Notes: generated by a model not told the origin, from the letters alone. Numbered from the stretch's first letter, positions 24,282 through 33,399 are shown. The stretch is 33,462 nucleotides of DNA from Clostridia bacterium (GCA_017537245.1 JAFYLD010000016.1:1-33462); one strand, 5' to 3'. Translations and numbers: made by a program.

Positions 24282-25007
24282 TTAGTGGGACACAACAGCT
24301 ACGGTAATATTATCTCTACCGCCACCGTTATTAGCTTCATCAATTAAAAGACCGCTTACTTTATCTAAAACATTTTTTTGAATAATGTTTAAAATCTTAT
24401 CTTCACTAGCGTAATTAGTCAAACCATCTGTACAAAGAAGAAGTTTGTCTTCTTTGGTTATATCAATAAAATAACTATCGGTCAAAATATTTTCTTCAAC
24501 ACCCAGCGCTCGAGTTATAATATTTTTTTCTGGATGGTTTTTAGCTTCTTCTTCCGAAATTTTTCCAAGTTCAACCAAAGATTGAACCATAGTATGATCA
24601 CGGGTAATTTGCGCAATTTCATCATTAATCAAATAAGCGCGACTATCACCTACGTTGCAAATGACAGCCTGTGTTTCACTTACAATTGCTGTTACAACGG
24701 TTGTTCCCATACCTTGTAATTGTTGATCCTTTTGAGCTAACGAATAAACCTCAATATTCGCAGAGGCAATTGCGTTATCCAAAAGTCGTTGTATATCATC
24801 GGAGGTCATTTTAGGATTATATCCATTTAAAATATACTGTGATATTACTTCAATAGCAGTTTTACTAGCAATATCGCCCGCGCTTGCGCCACCCATACCG
24901 TCGCAAACTACTACAAAAGCACAACCATCCGACAAAACGTTAGCAGCATAAGCATCTTGATTTATGCTACGCACTTTACCCGTGTCGGTTTTAGCAAATA
25001 TTCGCAC
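24282..25007 (-). CDS. prpC: PP2C-family Ser/Thr protein phosphatase
   Basis: 241 residues, starting at GTG 25007 behind an AAAGGAGGAG site; the start overlaps rlmN by 17 bp. The metal-binding PPM motifs are present: RSINQDAY (Asp18), VVCDGMGGASAG (Asp36, Gly37), GMGTTVVTAIV, NVGDSRAYLI, LLLCTDGLTN and GGRDNITVAVV. It is soluble and is expected to reverse phosphorylation by the adjacent PASTA kinase, as PrpC/Stp does in Bacillus and other Firmicutes. Gene order and overlap support this pairing. Confidence 0.96.
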   Translation of the reverse strand: MRIFAKTDTGKVRSINQDAYAANVLSDGCAFVVVCDGMGGASAGDIASKTAIEVISQYILNGYNPKMTSDDIQRLLDNAIASANIEVYSLAQKDQQLQGMGTTVVTAIVSETQAVICNVGDSRAYLINDEIAQITRDHTMVQSLVELGKISEEEAKNHPEKNIITRALGVEENILTDSYFIDITKEDKLLLCTDGLTNYASEDKILNIIQKNVLDKVSGLLIDEANNGGGRDNITVAVVSH

Positions 25008-26046
25008 AGTCTATCTCCTCCTTTGTTTTCTTTTTTAGTTGTCCGCAAGATGCATCAATATCGGCGCCCAACGTTCGTCGTATTGTCGCATTAACACCAA
25101 GGCTCTCTAATTTCTTTTGAAAAGCGATTATCGACTTGCGGTCAGGTTTTTTAAACGTATTTTCCTTTACGGGATTTGCAGGTATTAAATTTACGTGACA
25201 CATTATACCCTTCAATCGACGCGCAAGCTCTTTTGCGCATGAGTCACTATCATTAATACCCTCTATAAGGGCATATTCAAATGAAATTCGACGTGTAGTT
25301 ACTTTTTGATACTCTCTACACGCATTTAAAAGTTCGTCAACGTTCCATTTTTTATTAACTGGCATCGTACGATTTCTTATTTCATCGTTAGGAGCGTGCA
25401 ATGATATCGATAAAGTAATCGGCATATTATACTCTGCTAATTTTTTAATACCGCTTACTACTCCCGACGTAGAAAGTGAAATGTGACGAAGTCCAATATT
25501 AGGACCGTTTTCATCACTAACAAGCTTTAAAAATTTAATACTATTATCAAAATTATCTAGCGGCTCGCCCATACCCATCATAACAACGTTAGAAACACGA
25601 ATGTTATTGTCACGCGCCGCGTATGTAATTTGCGCTAACATTTCCGACGCAGTAAGATTACGTGTAAGACCATATATACCCGAAGCGCAAAACTTACAGC
25701 CCATACGACAACCAACTTGAGTAGAAATACATACCGTATATCCGTGCTCATACTTCATTAGCACAGACTCTATAAGCTCACCATCGAAAAGTTCATAAAC
25801 GTATTTTACCGTACCGTCAATTTGCGATACGTATTTTCTAAGCGGACTTACAGTTGCAATATAAGATATATCTGCAAGTTTTTGTCGAAGTGTTTGTGGA
25901 ATGTTGGTCATTTCATCAAAACTTTGAACACCTGATTGTAACCATTTAAATAACTGTGATGCGCGAAATTTAGGCTCGCCTAAACTAATTACGACCTCGG
26001 TTATCTCCTCTAAATTCATAGAGCGGATATCAAGTTTTGTTAAAAT
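24991..26046 (-). CDS. rlmN: Dual-specificity rRNA/tRNA C2-adenosine methyltransferase RlmN
   Basis: RlmN methylates A2503 of 23S rRNA and A37 of some tRNAs. It has the radical SAM motif STQVGCRMGCKFCASG (CxxxCxxC), GMGEPLDNFDN, LHISLST-type RHISLST and the C-terminal RRTLGADIDASCGQL with the methyl-carrying cysteine. The first ATG is at 26019, but nothing like a ribosome binding site precedes it, and the frame upstream still encodes the conserved family start KLDIRSM-NLEE. The only initiation-like codon there is ATT at 26046, preceded by AAGCAGGTGAT at ideal spacing. I therefore place the start at ATT, giving 351 residues (342 from the ATG). The gene lies 4 bp after rsmB. Confidence 0.93.
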   Translation of the reverse strand: MLTKLDIRSMNLEEITEVVISLGEPKFRASQLFKWLQSGVQSFDEMTNIPQTLRQKLADISYIATVSPLRKYVSQIDGTVKYVYELFDGELIESVLMKYEHGYTVCISTQVGCRMGCKFCASGIYGLTRNLTASEMLAQITYAARDNNIRVSNVVMMGMGEPLDNFDNSIKFLKLVSDENGPNIGLRHISLSTSGVVSGIKKLAEYNMPITLSISLHAPNDEIRNRTMPVNKKWNVDELLNACREYQKVTTRRISFEYALIEGINDSDSCAKELARRLKGIMCHVNLIPANPVKENTFKKPDRKSIIAFQKKLESLGVNATIRRTLGADIDASCGQLKKKTKEEIDCANIC

Positions 26047-26049
26047 AAA

Positions 26050-26060
26050 ATCACCTGCTT
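26050..26060 (-). promoter_or_regulatory. Ribosome binding site deciding the rlmN start
   Basis: AAGCAGGTGAT on the minus strand matches the full anti-Shine-Dalgarno complement AAGGAGGTGAT at ten of eleven bases and overlaps the rsmB stop (AGG TGA). Three bases later comes ATT (26044-26046), in frame with rlmN. Confidence 0.6.
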
Positions 26061-27322
26061 TTTTCTATGAGCGCGCAATAAAAACCGTCGCTACCGTCTA
26101 TATGCGGCATAAACGTACGTTGGTATTTTAACTCATATTGGGGGTATTTGTCAAGAAAACGCTTGACAACGCCTTCGTTTTCACACTTTCTTAGAGTGCA
26201 AGTTGAGTATAAAATACGTCCGTTTTCATTAAGATAGGTCGCTGCATTTTCTAAAATTTTATATTGAATCGAAGTTATATCTTCGTATTCGCTAATATCT
26301 TTATATTTAATTTCTGGCTTACGACGAATAACGCCTAGTCCTGAGCACAAGACGTCGCAAAGTATAACGTCAAACTTACCAAACGAATCATTAATAACTG
26401 TCGCGTCGTTTTGAATCGCTTTAATATTAGTAATACCCAAACGCTTGGCACCTTTTTTAATAAGATCTACACGATTATTGTGTAAATCGCACGCAATAAT
26501 TTCGCTTTTGTTTTCCATATACTGCGCCATGGTAAAGGTTTTACCACCGGGAGCTGCGCAAACGTCAAGTACACGCTCACACGATTTTGGCGACAAAACA
26601 CTAACAACCGTTTGTGACGCTATATCTTGAACGTGGAACAAACCGTCGCGATAAGCCTTACTTTTTGTAACGTCAATTCCGCCAACAATTTCAACCGCGT
26701 TATCTATAGTAGAAGCGTTTGCGGTAATATTTTCATTATTTAAAACGTCAACCAAAGAATCAACGTCGGTTTTTAGTGTATTCGTTCTAATTGTTACCGG
26801 TGGAGTTTTAAGCGAATGTTCTAATAGAGCTATCGCATTATCAATACCATAGTCGTTTATAAAACTTTCAACAATCCACACAGGACACGAATATTTAACA
26901 CTTAAAGACTTTTCGTCGTTATTATCGGGCAAACTATACCCTTCACGTAAAACGTTTCTTAAAACGCCGTTTACAAAGCCAGAGAGATGCTTGTTTTTTG
27001 AGATTTTAATCAACTTAACCGCTTCGTTGACTGCTGCGCTATCGGGAACTTTGTCCATAAACATTATCTGATAAAGTGCAATTCTTAAACACTCTAGCGC
27101 ATAGTCAGAAACCTTTTTTAGCGGTGTTTTAATATATTTTGATAAAACATAATCTAAAGTAATAGTTCTATCTAACACGCCATAAAATAACGCCGTTGCA
27201 AATGCGCGATCAGCAGAAGATAAATCACTCTCGTTTAAAAATTTATTAAGAGTAATATTAGAATATGCTTGATTTCTAACCTCTAAAAGCGCTAAAAGTG
27301 CGGTTTTTCTAGCATTAGCCAT
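26051..27322 (-). CDS. rsmB: 16S rRNA m5C967 methyltransferase RsmB
   Basis: 423 residues. The N-terminal NusB-like RNA-binding domain (about 1-140) is followed by the Fmu/Sun methyltransferase domain. SAM-binding motif DVCAAPGGKT is at 253-262; the nucleophile Cys375 is in LYSTCTLRKCENE. The second conserved cysteine, Cys326, normally sits in a PC pair (DAPCSG or DVPCSG), but here reads DVLCSGLGVIRRKPEI, with Leu325 in place of proline. The ATG overlaps the fmt stop (TAATG). Gene order fmt-rsmB-rlmN is standard in Firmicutes. Confidence 0.96.
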   Translation of the reverse strand: MANARKTALLALLEVRNQAYSNITLNKFLNESDLSSADRAFATALFYGVLDRTITLDYVLSKYIKTPLKKVSDYALECLRIALYQIMFMDKVPDSAAVNEAVKLIKISKNKHLSGFVNGVLRNVLREGYSLPDNNDEKSLSVKYSCPVWIVESFINDYGIDNAIALLEHSLKTPPVTIRTNTLKTDVDSLVDVLNNENITANASTIDNAVEIVGGIDVTKSKAYRDGLFHVQDIASQTVVSVLSPKSCERVLDVCAAPGGKTFTMAQYMENKSEIIACDLHNNRVDLIKKGAKRLGITNIKAIQNDATVINDSFGKFDVILCDVLCSGLGVIRRKPEIKYKDISEYEDITSIQYKILENAATYLNENGRILYSTCTLRKCENEGVVKRFLDKYPQYELKYQRTFMPHIDGSDGFYCALIEKSR

Positions 27323-28245
27323 TATTCAATAACCGTGCCTTTCGCTATAGGATGACCGTTTAACATTTGCGATGCTGTCATTGCCTTTGCGCCCTCCGGC
27401 TGAACTGTTATGAATTCAACGCTACCGCCATTACAAGAAACAACAAGCTTATTATCGCTGTCTATAACTACGCCGCATTCTTTTGCAGTCGAGGTTGCTT
27501 TTTTTGCCTTTATTACCTTAACACGCTTACCGTTTATAAAACAAAAAGCGCATGGCCAAGAGTAATATCCGCGAATAGCGTTGCATATTTCATCAGCAGT
27601 TTTTGAAAAATCAATATGCGCCATTTCTTTTTTGATAATTGGAGCGTAAGTCGCAAGTGATTCATCCTGTTTGGTACGAGTAAGAGTACCATTTTTTGCC
27701 TTTTCGAGTGTTGTAACCATTAAATCGGCAGACATAGTAGATAGTCTGTCAAACAACTCTTCGGCAGTTTCTTCACTACCGATATCGGTAATAACGGTAT
27801 CTAAAATATCACCGGTATCCATACCTTCGTCCATAAGCATTGTTGAAACGCCGGTCTTGCTCTCGCCCGTTACGATCGCCCACTGTATTGGAGATGCACC
27901 GCGAAGCTTTGGTAACAATGAAGCGTGACCATTGATACAACCATACTTTGGTAAATCCAAAATTTCTTTTGGTAAAATCTTACCGTAAGCTACAACAACG
28001 ATAACGTCTGGGTTAATATCGGTTAATATATTTAACGCCTCGCCGTCACGTAAGGTTTTGGGCTGATAAACCGGAATATTGTTTTGCTCGGCTAAAACCT
28101 TGGTTGGTGGCGGAGTTAATATTTGTTTGCGGCCAACAGGCTTGTCTGGTTGAGCAAAAACCGCCGCTATATCATATTTTTCATCAATTAGCTTTTGTAA
28201 AGTTACTGCCGCATAATCGGGAGTACCCATAAAAACAATACGCAT
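27322..28245 (-). CDS. fmt: Methionyl-tRNA formyltransferase
   Basis: 307 residues. Formylates initiator Met-tRNA using 10-formyl-tetrahydrofolate. Motifs: MRIVFMGTPDYAA at the N-terminus, FAQPDKPVGRKQ, the catalytic region GHASLLPKLRGASPIQWAI (Asn-x-His and SLLP), and MDEGMDTGDIL with the catalytic Asp. The C-terminal OB-like domain (from about 205) binds the tRNA. The ATG lies 4 bp after the def stop, with an AAGGAG site inside the def end, so def and fmt are translated together, linking formylation to deformylation. Confidence 0.98.
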   Translation of the reverse strand: MRIVFMGTPDYAAVTLQKLIDEKYDIAAVFAQPDKPVGRKQILTPPPTKVLAEQNNIPVYQPKTLRDGEALNILTDINPDVIVVVAYGKILPKEILDLPKYGCINGHASLLPKLRGASPIQWAIVTGESKTGVSTMLMDEGMDTGDILDTVITDIGSEETAEELFDRLSTMSADLMVTTLEKAKNGTLTRTKQDESLATYAPIIKKEMAHIDFSKTADEICNAIRGYYSWPCAFCFINGKRVKVIKAKKATSTAKECGVVIDSDNKLVVSCNGGSVEFITVQPEGAKAMTASQMLNGHPIAKGTVIE

Positions 28246-28249
28246 TTAA

Positions 28250-28699
28250 TTATTTGCTCCTTTTTGCGTGGTCAATATATAAAACTCCATCTAGGTGGTC
28301 AATTTCGTGACACAAAGCGCGTGCCTTGAGCTCTTCGCCAGTTACGATAATATTTTCACCATATCTATTTTGAGCGCGTACAGTAACCTTCATAGGACGA
28401 GTTACAACTTCATATCTATCAGGAATAGAAAGACAACCTTCGTTACCTACTTGTATTTCTTCGCTCTTTTCTATAATAACGGGGTTTATCAATTCAATAA
28501 GACCGTCGCCAACGTCTATAACGCAATATCTACGAAGCATACCGATTTGTGGTGCCGCTAGTCCGACACCCTCTGCTTCATACATTGTTTCAGCCATATC
28601 ATCTAGTGTTTGATGGAGTTTTTCGTCAAACGTTAGTTGTGTGCGACAAATTTTTCTAAGAACGTCATCGCCTATTTTAACTATATTTCTTTTTGCCAT
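28250..28699 (-). CDS. def: Peptide deformylase
   Basis: 149 residues. Removes the N-formyl group from new proteins. All three metal-site motifs are present: GVGLAAPQIG, EGCLSIP (metal Cys) and CHEIDHLDG (two metal His and the catalytic Glu; the motif starts with C instead of the common Q). Short length and lack of an insertion point to the type I form. The ATG follows an AGAGGA site, 13 bp after priA. Confidence 0.98.
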   Translation of the reverse strand: MAKRNIVKIGDDVLRKICRTQLTFDEKLHQTLDDMAETMYEAEGVGLAAPQIGMLRRYCVIDVGDGLIELINPVIIEKSEEIQVGNEGCLSIPDRYEVVTRPMKVTVRAQNRYGENIIVTGEELKARALCHEIDHLDGVLYIDHAKRSK

Positions 28700-28712
28700 T
28701 TTTATCCTCTTT

Positions 28713-31136
28713 TTAAATTATATTCTCGGGGTTAATATCAACACCGATATAGGTATCTCTTTGTAGTTTAACGTCGGTTGCCTTGCGTATCATTTCACGA
28801 AAACGCAAGCTGTTTTTTGTTTTTATAATAATTCGATATCTGTATTTATTATTTACTTTTGGTACGCTAGCGGGGGTTGGACCTAAAATTATAACCTTAA
28901 CGTCGTTATACTCCCCTGTTACCGCAGTCTTAATATTGGCAAAAACCTCATTGAGAGTATCTTGTGCTATATTTGCGTTATAAGATTGCACGTAAATCAT
29001 ACAAATATCGCAATATGGTGGATATATCATCAATTGTCGATTTGCAATTTCCTCACTATAAAAAGCATCGTAATCTTGTGACTGCGCAAGTGTAATAATA
29101 TGGTTATCGGTATCGTTTGTTTGTATCACGGCAATGCCGCTATCCCCCGAGCGACCCGCACGACCAACAACCTGTGTAAGAAGTGAAAAAGTACGCTCAT
29201 AACCGCGATAATCCTCACTATTAAGCGCTCTATCAGCGCCAATAACGCCAACAACGGTAACTCGTGGAAAATCAAGTCCCTTGGCCACCATTTGTGTACC
29301 AAGCATAATATCGTACTCTCCGTTAGCAAATGCCGAAAGATAATTAGCGTAGGAATCTCTAGCGCCCGTACTATCAGCGTCAAGTCTTAATATTCTAGCC
29401 GTTGGAAAAAGTAGTTTTAATTCATCCTCAACTTTTTGGGTGCCGGCACCAGAGAAATGGAAAAACTCGCTACCGCATTCAGGACATTTACTAGGCTTTT
29501 CGTGTGATGCGCCACAATAATGGCACATAAGACGATTATTAGCCGAGTGATAGGTTAACGATACGCTACAATTTTCACAACTTGCAACCCAGCCACATTT
29601 ACTGCAACTAACGTAGGTATTATGACCTCTGCGGTTAAGAAGGATTATCGCTTGCTTACCGTTTGATAAGGCATTTTCAATCTGTAAAGCCAATTCACGA
29701 CTTATGTTTGACGAATTACCATCAGCAAGCTCGTTTTTCATATCAACAAGACTTACTTGCGGTAGTGTAGCATTACCATATCGCTCTTTTAGTGTAAATA
29801 GTTTATAATTACCCATTTTGGCGGAGGTATAACTTTCTATCGATGGAGTCGCAGACGCTAAACACAAAAGGCTTTTGTGATACGCTGTGCGAAATCTAGC
29901 AAGATCTCGTGCGTGAAAACGCGGTGATTTTTCTGATTTGTAGGTATGCTCTTGTTCCTCGTCAATGATTATAAGACCAAGCTTTTCAAACGGAGCAAAT
30001 ATGGCGCTACGTGTACCAATAGCAATTAAGGCTTTGCCTTGTTTTATACGTTGCCACTCATCCATACGTTGACCAAGTGACATTGCGCTATGAAATACGG
30101 CAACTTTGTTACCATATCGCTCGCTAAATATTTTAATCATTTGTGGTGTCAATGCGATTTCGGGTACCATAATTATGACGCCCTCGCCTTTTTGTGACAC
30201 CTCGTCAACAAGTTTTAGAAAAACTTTTGTCTTACCACTACCGGTAACGCCATACAAAAGCGCTACGTCACCGTTTTGTTCATTTGACAATTTTAACATA
30301 CCGTCAAATGCCGCTTGTTGCTCGGTTGTGAGTACGATCTCTTCGCGTTTAATATTATTAACCGCTATATTGGGCATACGAAACTCTTGTTTTTCAAAGG
30401 TAACAAAAACGCCTTTTTTCTCGAGTGTGTTAATAACAGAACTAGATACTCCGGTAAAATACTGTAATTCTTTAACCGAAATACTACCAGACATTTCAAC
30501 AAGATCGTATATCTCTTGTTGTCTTGCGGTTAGTTTAATTTGCGGAGCATTTTCGGTATTTGTTTTTACCCAACGACGCGTAAGATCGCCTACCTGACGA
30601 GTAGGTTCAAGCGTTTTTATTACAGCTTGTTTATCAACTAATGATTTAAGTAAATCATCTGCATTTTCGAATTGCTGCTCTATCTTCTTTCGTGGTTGCT
30701 CACCCGAGGAAAGCAAAAAATCGTACAACTCTTTTTCATCATCACTCAAAAGTGATTCGCCGCAAAACTCAGTATTTACTTGATAAAATTCATTTAGTTT
30801 GTAATTTAGTCCTGTGGGTAACGATGCGTGAATCGCATCAAAATATGTACAAAAAACTCTTTCTTTTAGCCATTTGCACATTTTTATCATTTCATCGTTT
30901 AAAACGGGCTCGACATCTGTTACAGAATAAATTTCTTTTGTTTTATCGGTAACCTCCGATTCAAAAACGTTAAGGATCATACCCTGTTTTTTGATATTAC
31001 CTTTTCCAAATGGAATGGTTACTCTACAACCCGCTCTAGCGACAGAAATTAAACTTTCTGGAATAGCGTAAGTATAGCACTTATCAAAAGAGCCGGCAGC
31101 ACCGTCTATTACTATTTCTGCAACCAAACGACACAT
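28713..31136 (-). CDS. priA: Replication restart helicase PriA
   Basis: 807 residues. PriA reloads the replisome at stalled forks. The N-terminal 3'-DNA-binding domain (FDKCYTYAIP, GCRVTIPFGKG) is followed by a winged-helix region, the helicase core with Walker A GVTGSGKT (296-303) and Walker B DEEQ (392-395), and an insertion with eight zinc-binding cysteines (511-554: CSKC, CENC, CHYC, CPEC). Helicase motifs VGRAGRSGDSG and GTQMVAKGLDFPRV are also clear. The ATG follows AAGGAGGGT. It lies 35 bp after rpoZ; coaBC, normally between the two, is missing. Confidence 0.98.
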   Translation of the reverse strand: MCRLVAEIVIDGAAGSFDKCYTYAIPESLISVARAGCRVTIPFGKGNIKKQGMILNVFESEVTDKTKEIYSVTDVEPVLNDEMIKMCKWLKERVFCTYFDAIHASLPTGLNYKLNEFYQVNTEFCGESLLSDDEKELYDFLLSSGEQPRKKIEQQFENADDLLKSLVDKQAVIKTLEPTRQVGDLTRRWVKTNTENAPQIKLTARQQEIYDLVEMSGSISVKELQYFTGVSSSVINTLEKKGVFVTFEKQEFRMPNIAVNNIKREEIVLTTEQQAAFDGMLKLSNEQNGDVALLYGVTGSGKTKVFLKLVDEVSQKGEGVIIMVPEIALTPQMIKIFSERYGNKVAVFHSAMSLGQRMDEWQRIKQGKALIAIGTRSAIFAPFEKLGLIIIDEEQEHTYKSEKSPRFHARDLARFRTAYHKSLLCLASATPSIESYTSAKMGNYKLFTLKERYGNATLPQVSLVDMKNELADGNSSNISRELALQIENALSNGKQAIILLNRRGHNTYVSCSKCGWVASCENCSVSLTYHSANNRLMCHYCGASHEKPSKCPECGSEFFHFSGAGTQKVEDELKLLFPTARILRLDADSTGARDSYANYLSAFANGEYDIMLGTQMVAKGLDFPRVTVVGVIGADRALNSEDYRGYERTFSLLTQVVGRAGRSGDSGIAVIQTNDTDNHIITLAQSQDYDAFYSEEIANRQLMIYPPYCDICMIYVQSYNANIAQDTLNEVFANIKTAVTGEYNDVKVIILGPTPASVPKVNNKYRYRIIIKTKNSLRFREMIRKATDVKLQRDTYIGVDINPENII

Positions 31137-31171
31137 ACCGAACCCTCCTTTTTGTGATATAAAATTTACTA

Positions 31172-31354
31172 TTAGATAAGCTCTCTATCTTTTGCGATTT
31201 TATTGATCGCAATGCTTACTGGTTTTTCAAGAATGATTTCTTCATTTTCTTGTGCATCGCTAGCGATTTTGCGTGCGCAAGCAGCGATCTCTGTAACAAG
31301 ACCGTAACGATTTTCTGAATTTTCGATTAGTTTACCAATTGCAGGATTTAACAT
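31172..31354 (-). CDS. rpoZ: RNA polymerase omega subunit
   Basis: 60 residues from the ATG at 31354; an ATG three codons earlier is possible but lies only 2 nt from the GGAAGG site. Omega helps assemble RNA polymerase around beta'. The family pattern is visible: LNPAIGKLIENSENRYGLV, then AACARKIAS and the C-terminal KPVSIAINKIAKDREL. The position after gmk is the standard one. Confidence 0.93.
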   Translation of the reverse strand: MLNPAIGKLIENSENRYGLVTEIAACARKIASDAQENEEIILEKPVSIAINKIAKDRELI

Positions 31355-31375
31355 AATTAACATTTCCTTCCAAAA

Positions 31376-31981
31376 TTATTTATTTAAAATTTTATTTATT
31401 AACTCAATATTGCGGTCGGTTTTGAATTTATCGATTTTAAGAATCGATACAAAATCGTTAACCGCTTGTTCAAGATCATCGTTTACAACGATATAATCAT
31501 AATCTTTTGCACAAGCAATTTCACGCAATGCTTCATTTAGGCGTTTATCAATTACCTCTTGCGCATCAGTGCCACGTCCTGTAAGACGTTTTTTAAGCAC
31601 TTCGAGTGAAGGTGGCAAAACAAAGATACTAATTACTTCGGGCATTTTTTCTCTTATTTGAACAGCACCATTTACGTCCACCTCAATAAGCATATCTTGC
31701 CCATTTTCGATGCATTTTAAAACAGGAGCTTTAGGAGTACCATAGTAATTACCAACAAAAACGTTATGCTCAAGTAGCTCGTCGTTTGCTATCATTTCTT
31801 CAAAGCGCTCACGAGAGATAAAGTTGTATTTTTCGCCTTCAACCTCACCGGGACGCATAGCGCGTGTAATAGAAGAAATAGAGAAAGCAAGATTTGGCTC
31901 ACGTTCAAACACCTTTTTCATAACGGTGTCTTTACCAGAACCCGATGGTCCGGAAATAATATAAACTCTACCTTTAATCAT
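31376..31981 (-). CDS. gmk: Guanylate kinase
   Basis: 201 residues from the ATG at 31981, set by GAGGAGGAG upstream; the frame is open further but overlaps remA. Converts GMP to GDP. Motifs: P-loop [10 protein letters not shown] (11-20), [36 protein letters not shown], and the lid residues in [17 protein letters not shown]. It overlaps the end of remA by 8 bp. Confidence 0.98.
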   Translation of the reverse strand: MIKGRVYIISGPSGSGKDTVMKKVFEREPNLAFSISSITRAMRPGEVEGEKYNFISRERFEEMIANDELLEHNVFVGNYYGTPKAPVLKCIENGQDMLIEVDVNGAVQIREKMPEVISIFVLPPSLEVLKKRLTGRGTDAQEVIDKRLNEALREIACAKDYDYIVVNDDLEQAVNDFVSILKIDKFKTDRNIELINKILNK

Positions 31982-32243
31982 CGGTCTCCTCCTCATCGTC
32001 AACGGCATTTTCATCGCTAATTCTATTCGCAACCGTTTCGGACTGCAAATAGGTCAATATGATGTGGTCGCTATCGGTAATTATAACCGCGCGAGTTCTT
32101 CGACCGTGTGTTGCATCAATAAGAGTGCCACGCTCTTTAGCGTCTTGAATAATACGCTTAATTGGAGCGGATTCAGGACTTACAATCGCTATCATACGAT
32201 TAGCAGAAACAAGATTACCAAAACCAATATTTACAAGTCGCAT
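31974..32243 (-). CDS. remA: Extracellular matrix regulator RemA (DUF370)
   Basis: 89 residues. RemA is a ring-forming DNA-binding protein that activates biofilm matrix and osmoprotection genes in Bacillus. The whole conserved block is here: [50 protein letters not shown]. The acidic end (DDEEETDD) is variable in the family. The ATG follows AAGAGGTG, 10 bp after yicC. The order yicC-remA-gmk-rpoZ is a hallmark of Firmicutes. Confidence 0.96.
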   Translation of the reverse strand: MRLVNIGFGNLVSANRMIAIVSPESAPIKRIIQDAKERGTLIDATHGRRTRAVIITDSDHIILTYLQSETVANRISDENAVDDEEETDD

Positions 32244-32253
32244 AAAGCACCTC

Positions 32254-33132
32254 TTATTCTATGTTTTGAATTTGTTCACGAATTTTTTCGATTTCGGACT
32301 TAATTTCAACCACAACTTTTGTGATTTCCATATCTTGGCATTTAGAACCAATTGTGTTGGTTTCTCTGTTCATTTCTTGAACTATAAAGTCAAGCTTACG
32401 ACCAATTACGCCGCCTTCGTCGAGCATACCGCAAAGTGAATCAATATGACTACGTAGTCTTACAGTTTCTTCGGCAACTGCGATCTTATCGGCAAAAATT
32501 GCAGTTTCGGTGATAAGACGTTGCTCGTCGATTTGTACGTCACCAATTAGCTCTCTCATACGAGCCTCTATCTTTTCGCGATATTCGCGTATAGTTTGTG
32601 GAGAACGCTCTTCGATAAAAGCAACCTGTGACAAGATAAAGTCTGCTCTGCTCTTAACGTCGTTTACAAGTCTTTCGCCTTCAACAGCGCGCGCAGCAAC
32701 AAAGTTATCTATCGCCTCTATGGTAGCCGCGGTTACAGCCTTTTTGATTTGTTCTTCGTCTATATCACGTTTTTTTACGGTAAATATTTCAGAATTGCCA
32801 ATGATTGATGACGCTTTGATATCGTCTTTAAGCTTATAATCTTTGGCAAACTTATGCAACGCAGAAATATACGCGTCAGCATAAGCTGTATTTACAGCAA
32901 GCTCTATTGACTTGGACGAAGTATCTTCAAACTGAACGTTTAGTTCAACCTTACCGCGTGAAATTTTTTGCTGGCAAAGAGTTTTTAGAGTATCATCTAA
33001 AAACTGAAAAGAACGTGGCATTCTTGAGCTATACTCAAAATACCTATGATTTACTGATTTGATTTCAACAGTGATATTAAACTCTTGTTCAGACACCTTG
33101 CCGCGTCCAAAACCTGTCATACTTGTAACCAT
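32254..33132 (-). CDS. yicC: YicC/YloC-family endoribonuclease
   Basis: 292 residues from the ATG at 33132, which follows GGTGGAAAT and gives the standard start [11 protein letters not shown]. YicC proteins form hexamers and cut RNA; the E. coli protein assists decay of the small RNA RyhB. The conserved N-terminal [12 protein letters not shown] and the C-terminal DUF1732 ([21 protein letters not shown]) are complete. It is first in the long run, behind a consensus promoter. Confidence 0.95.
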   Translation of the reverse strand: MVTSMTGFGRGKVSEQEFNITVEIKSVNHRYFEYSSRMPRSFQFLDDTLKTLCQQKISRGKVELNVQFEDTSSKSIELAVNTAYADAYISALHKFAKDYKLKDDIKASSIIGNSEIFTVKKRDIDEEQIKKAVTAATIEAIDNFVAARAVEGERLVNDVKSRADFILSQVAFIEERSPQTIREYREKIEARMRELIGDVQIDEQRLITETAIFADKIAVAEETVRLRSHIDSLCGMLDEGGVIGRKLDFIVQEMNRETNTIGSKCQDMEITKVVVEIKSEIEKIREQIQNIE

Positions 33133-33170
33133 ATTTCCACCACACATAATTTTCGTATTTTATTCATTGT

Positions 33171-33199
33171 ATTATAGCAAAAAACTGCATAAATGTCAA
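33171..33199 (-). promoter_or_regulatory. Consensus promoter of the yicC-to-WYL run
   Basis: On the minus strand, perfect TTGACA (33194-33199), a 17-bp spacer and perfect TATAAT (33171-33176), ending 38 bp before the yicC start. Confidence 0.9.
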
Positions 33200-33249
33200 A
33201 TATTATATATACAATAAATAATATAAATAACAAAATTTTTACAAAATAC

Positions 33250-33278
33250 TTGACTGTACAATTTTTTTGTGTTATTAT
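33250..33278 (+). promoter_or_regulatory. Promoter of tRNA-Gly
   Basis: TTGACT (33250-33255), a 17-bp spacer and TATTAT (33273-33278), 16 bp before the tRNA. Confidence 0.85.
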
Positions 33279-33294
33279 ATACCCCGTTAACAAT

Positions 33295-33369
33295 GCAGGT
33301 GTAGTTCAATGGCTAGAATTCCAGCCTTCCAAGCTGGCTATGTGGGTTCGATTCCCATCACCTGCTCCA
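33295..33369 (+). tRNA. tRNA-Gly, anticodon UCC
   Basis: 75 nt with encoded CCA. Acceptor stem GCAGGTG/CACCTGC is perfect, discriminator T. The anticodon stem CCAGC/GCTGG encloses CTTCCAA with anticodon TCC, reading GGA and GGG. The T arm GTGGGTTCGATTCCCAT is standard. Confidence 0.97.
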
Positions 33370-33371
33370 TG

Positions 33372-33399
33372 AAGAAGTTGCGTTTTTGCGCAGCTTCTT
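33372..33399 (+). terminator. Terminator of tRNA-Gly
   Basis: Stem AAGAAGTTGCG with CGCAGCTTCTT (one G-T pair), loop TTTTTG, then a T tract; it begins 3 nt after the CCA. Confidence 0.88.

Noticed and set aside
30106-30597. Plus-strand open frame of 163 codons opposite priA
   Set aside because: Antisense to the PriA helicase core; low-complexity Ser/Thr/Phe text with no recognisable motif.
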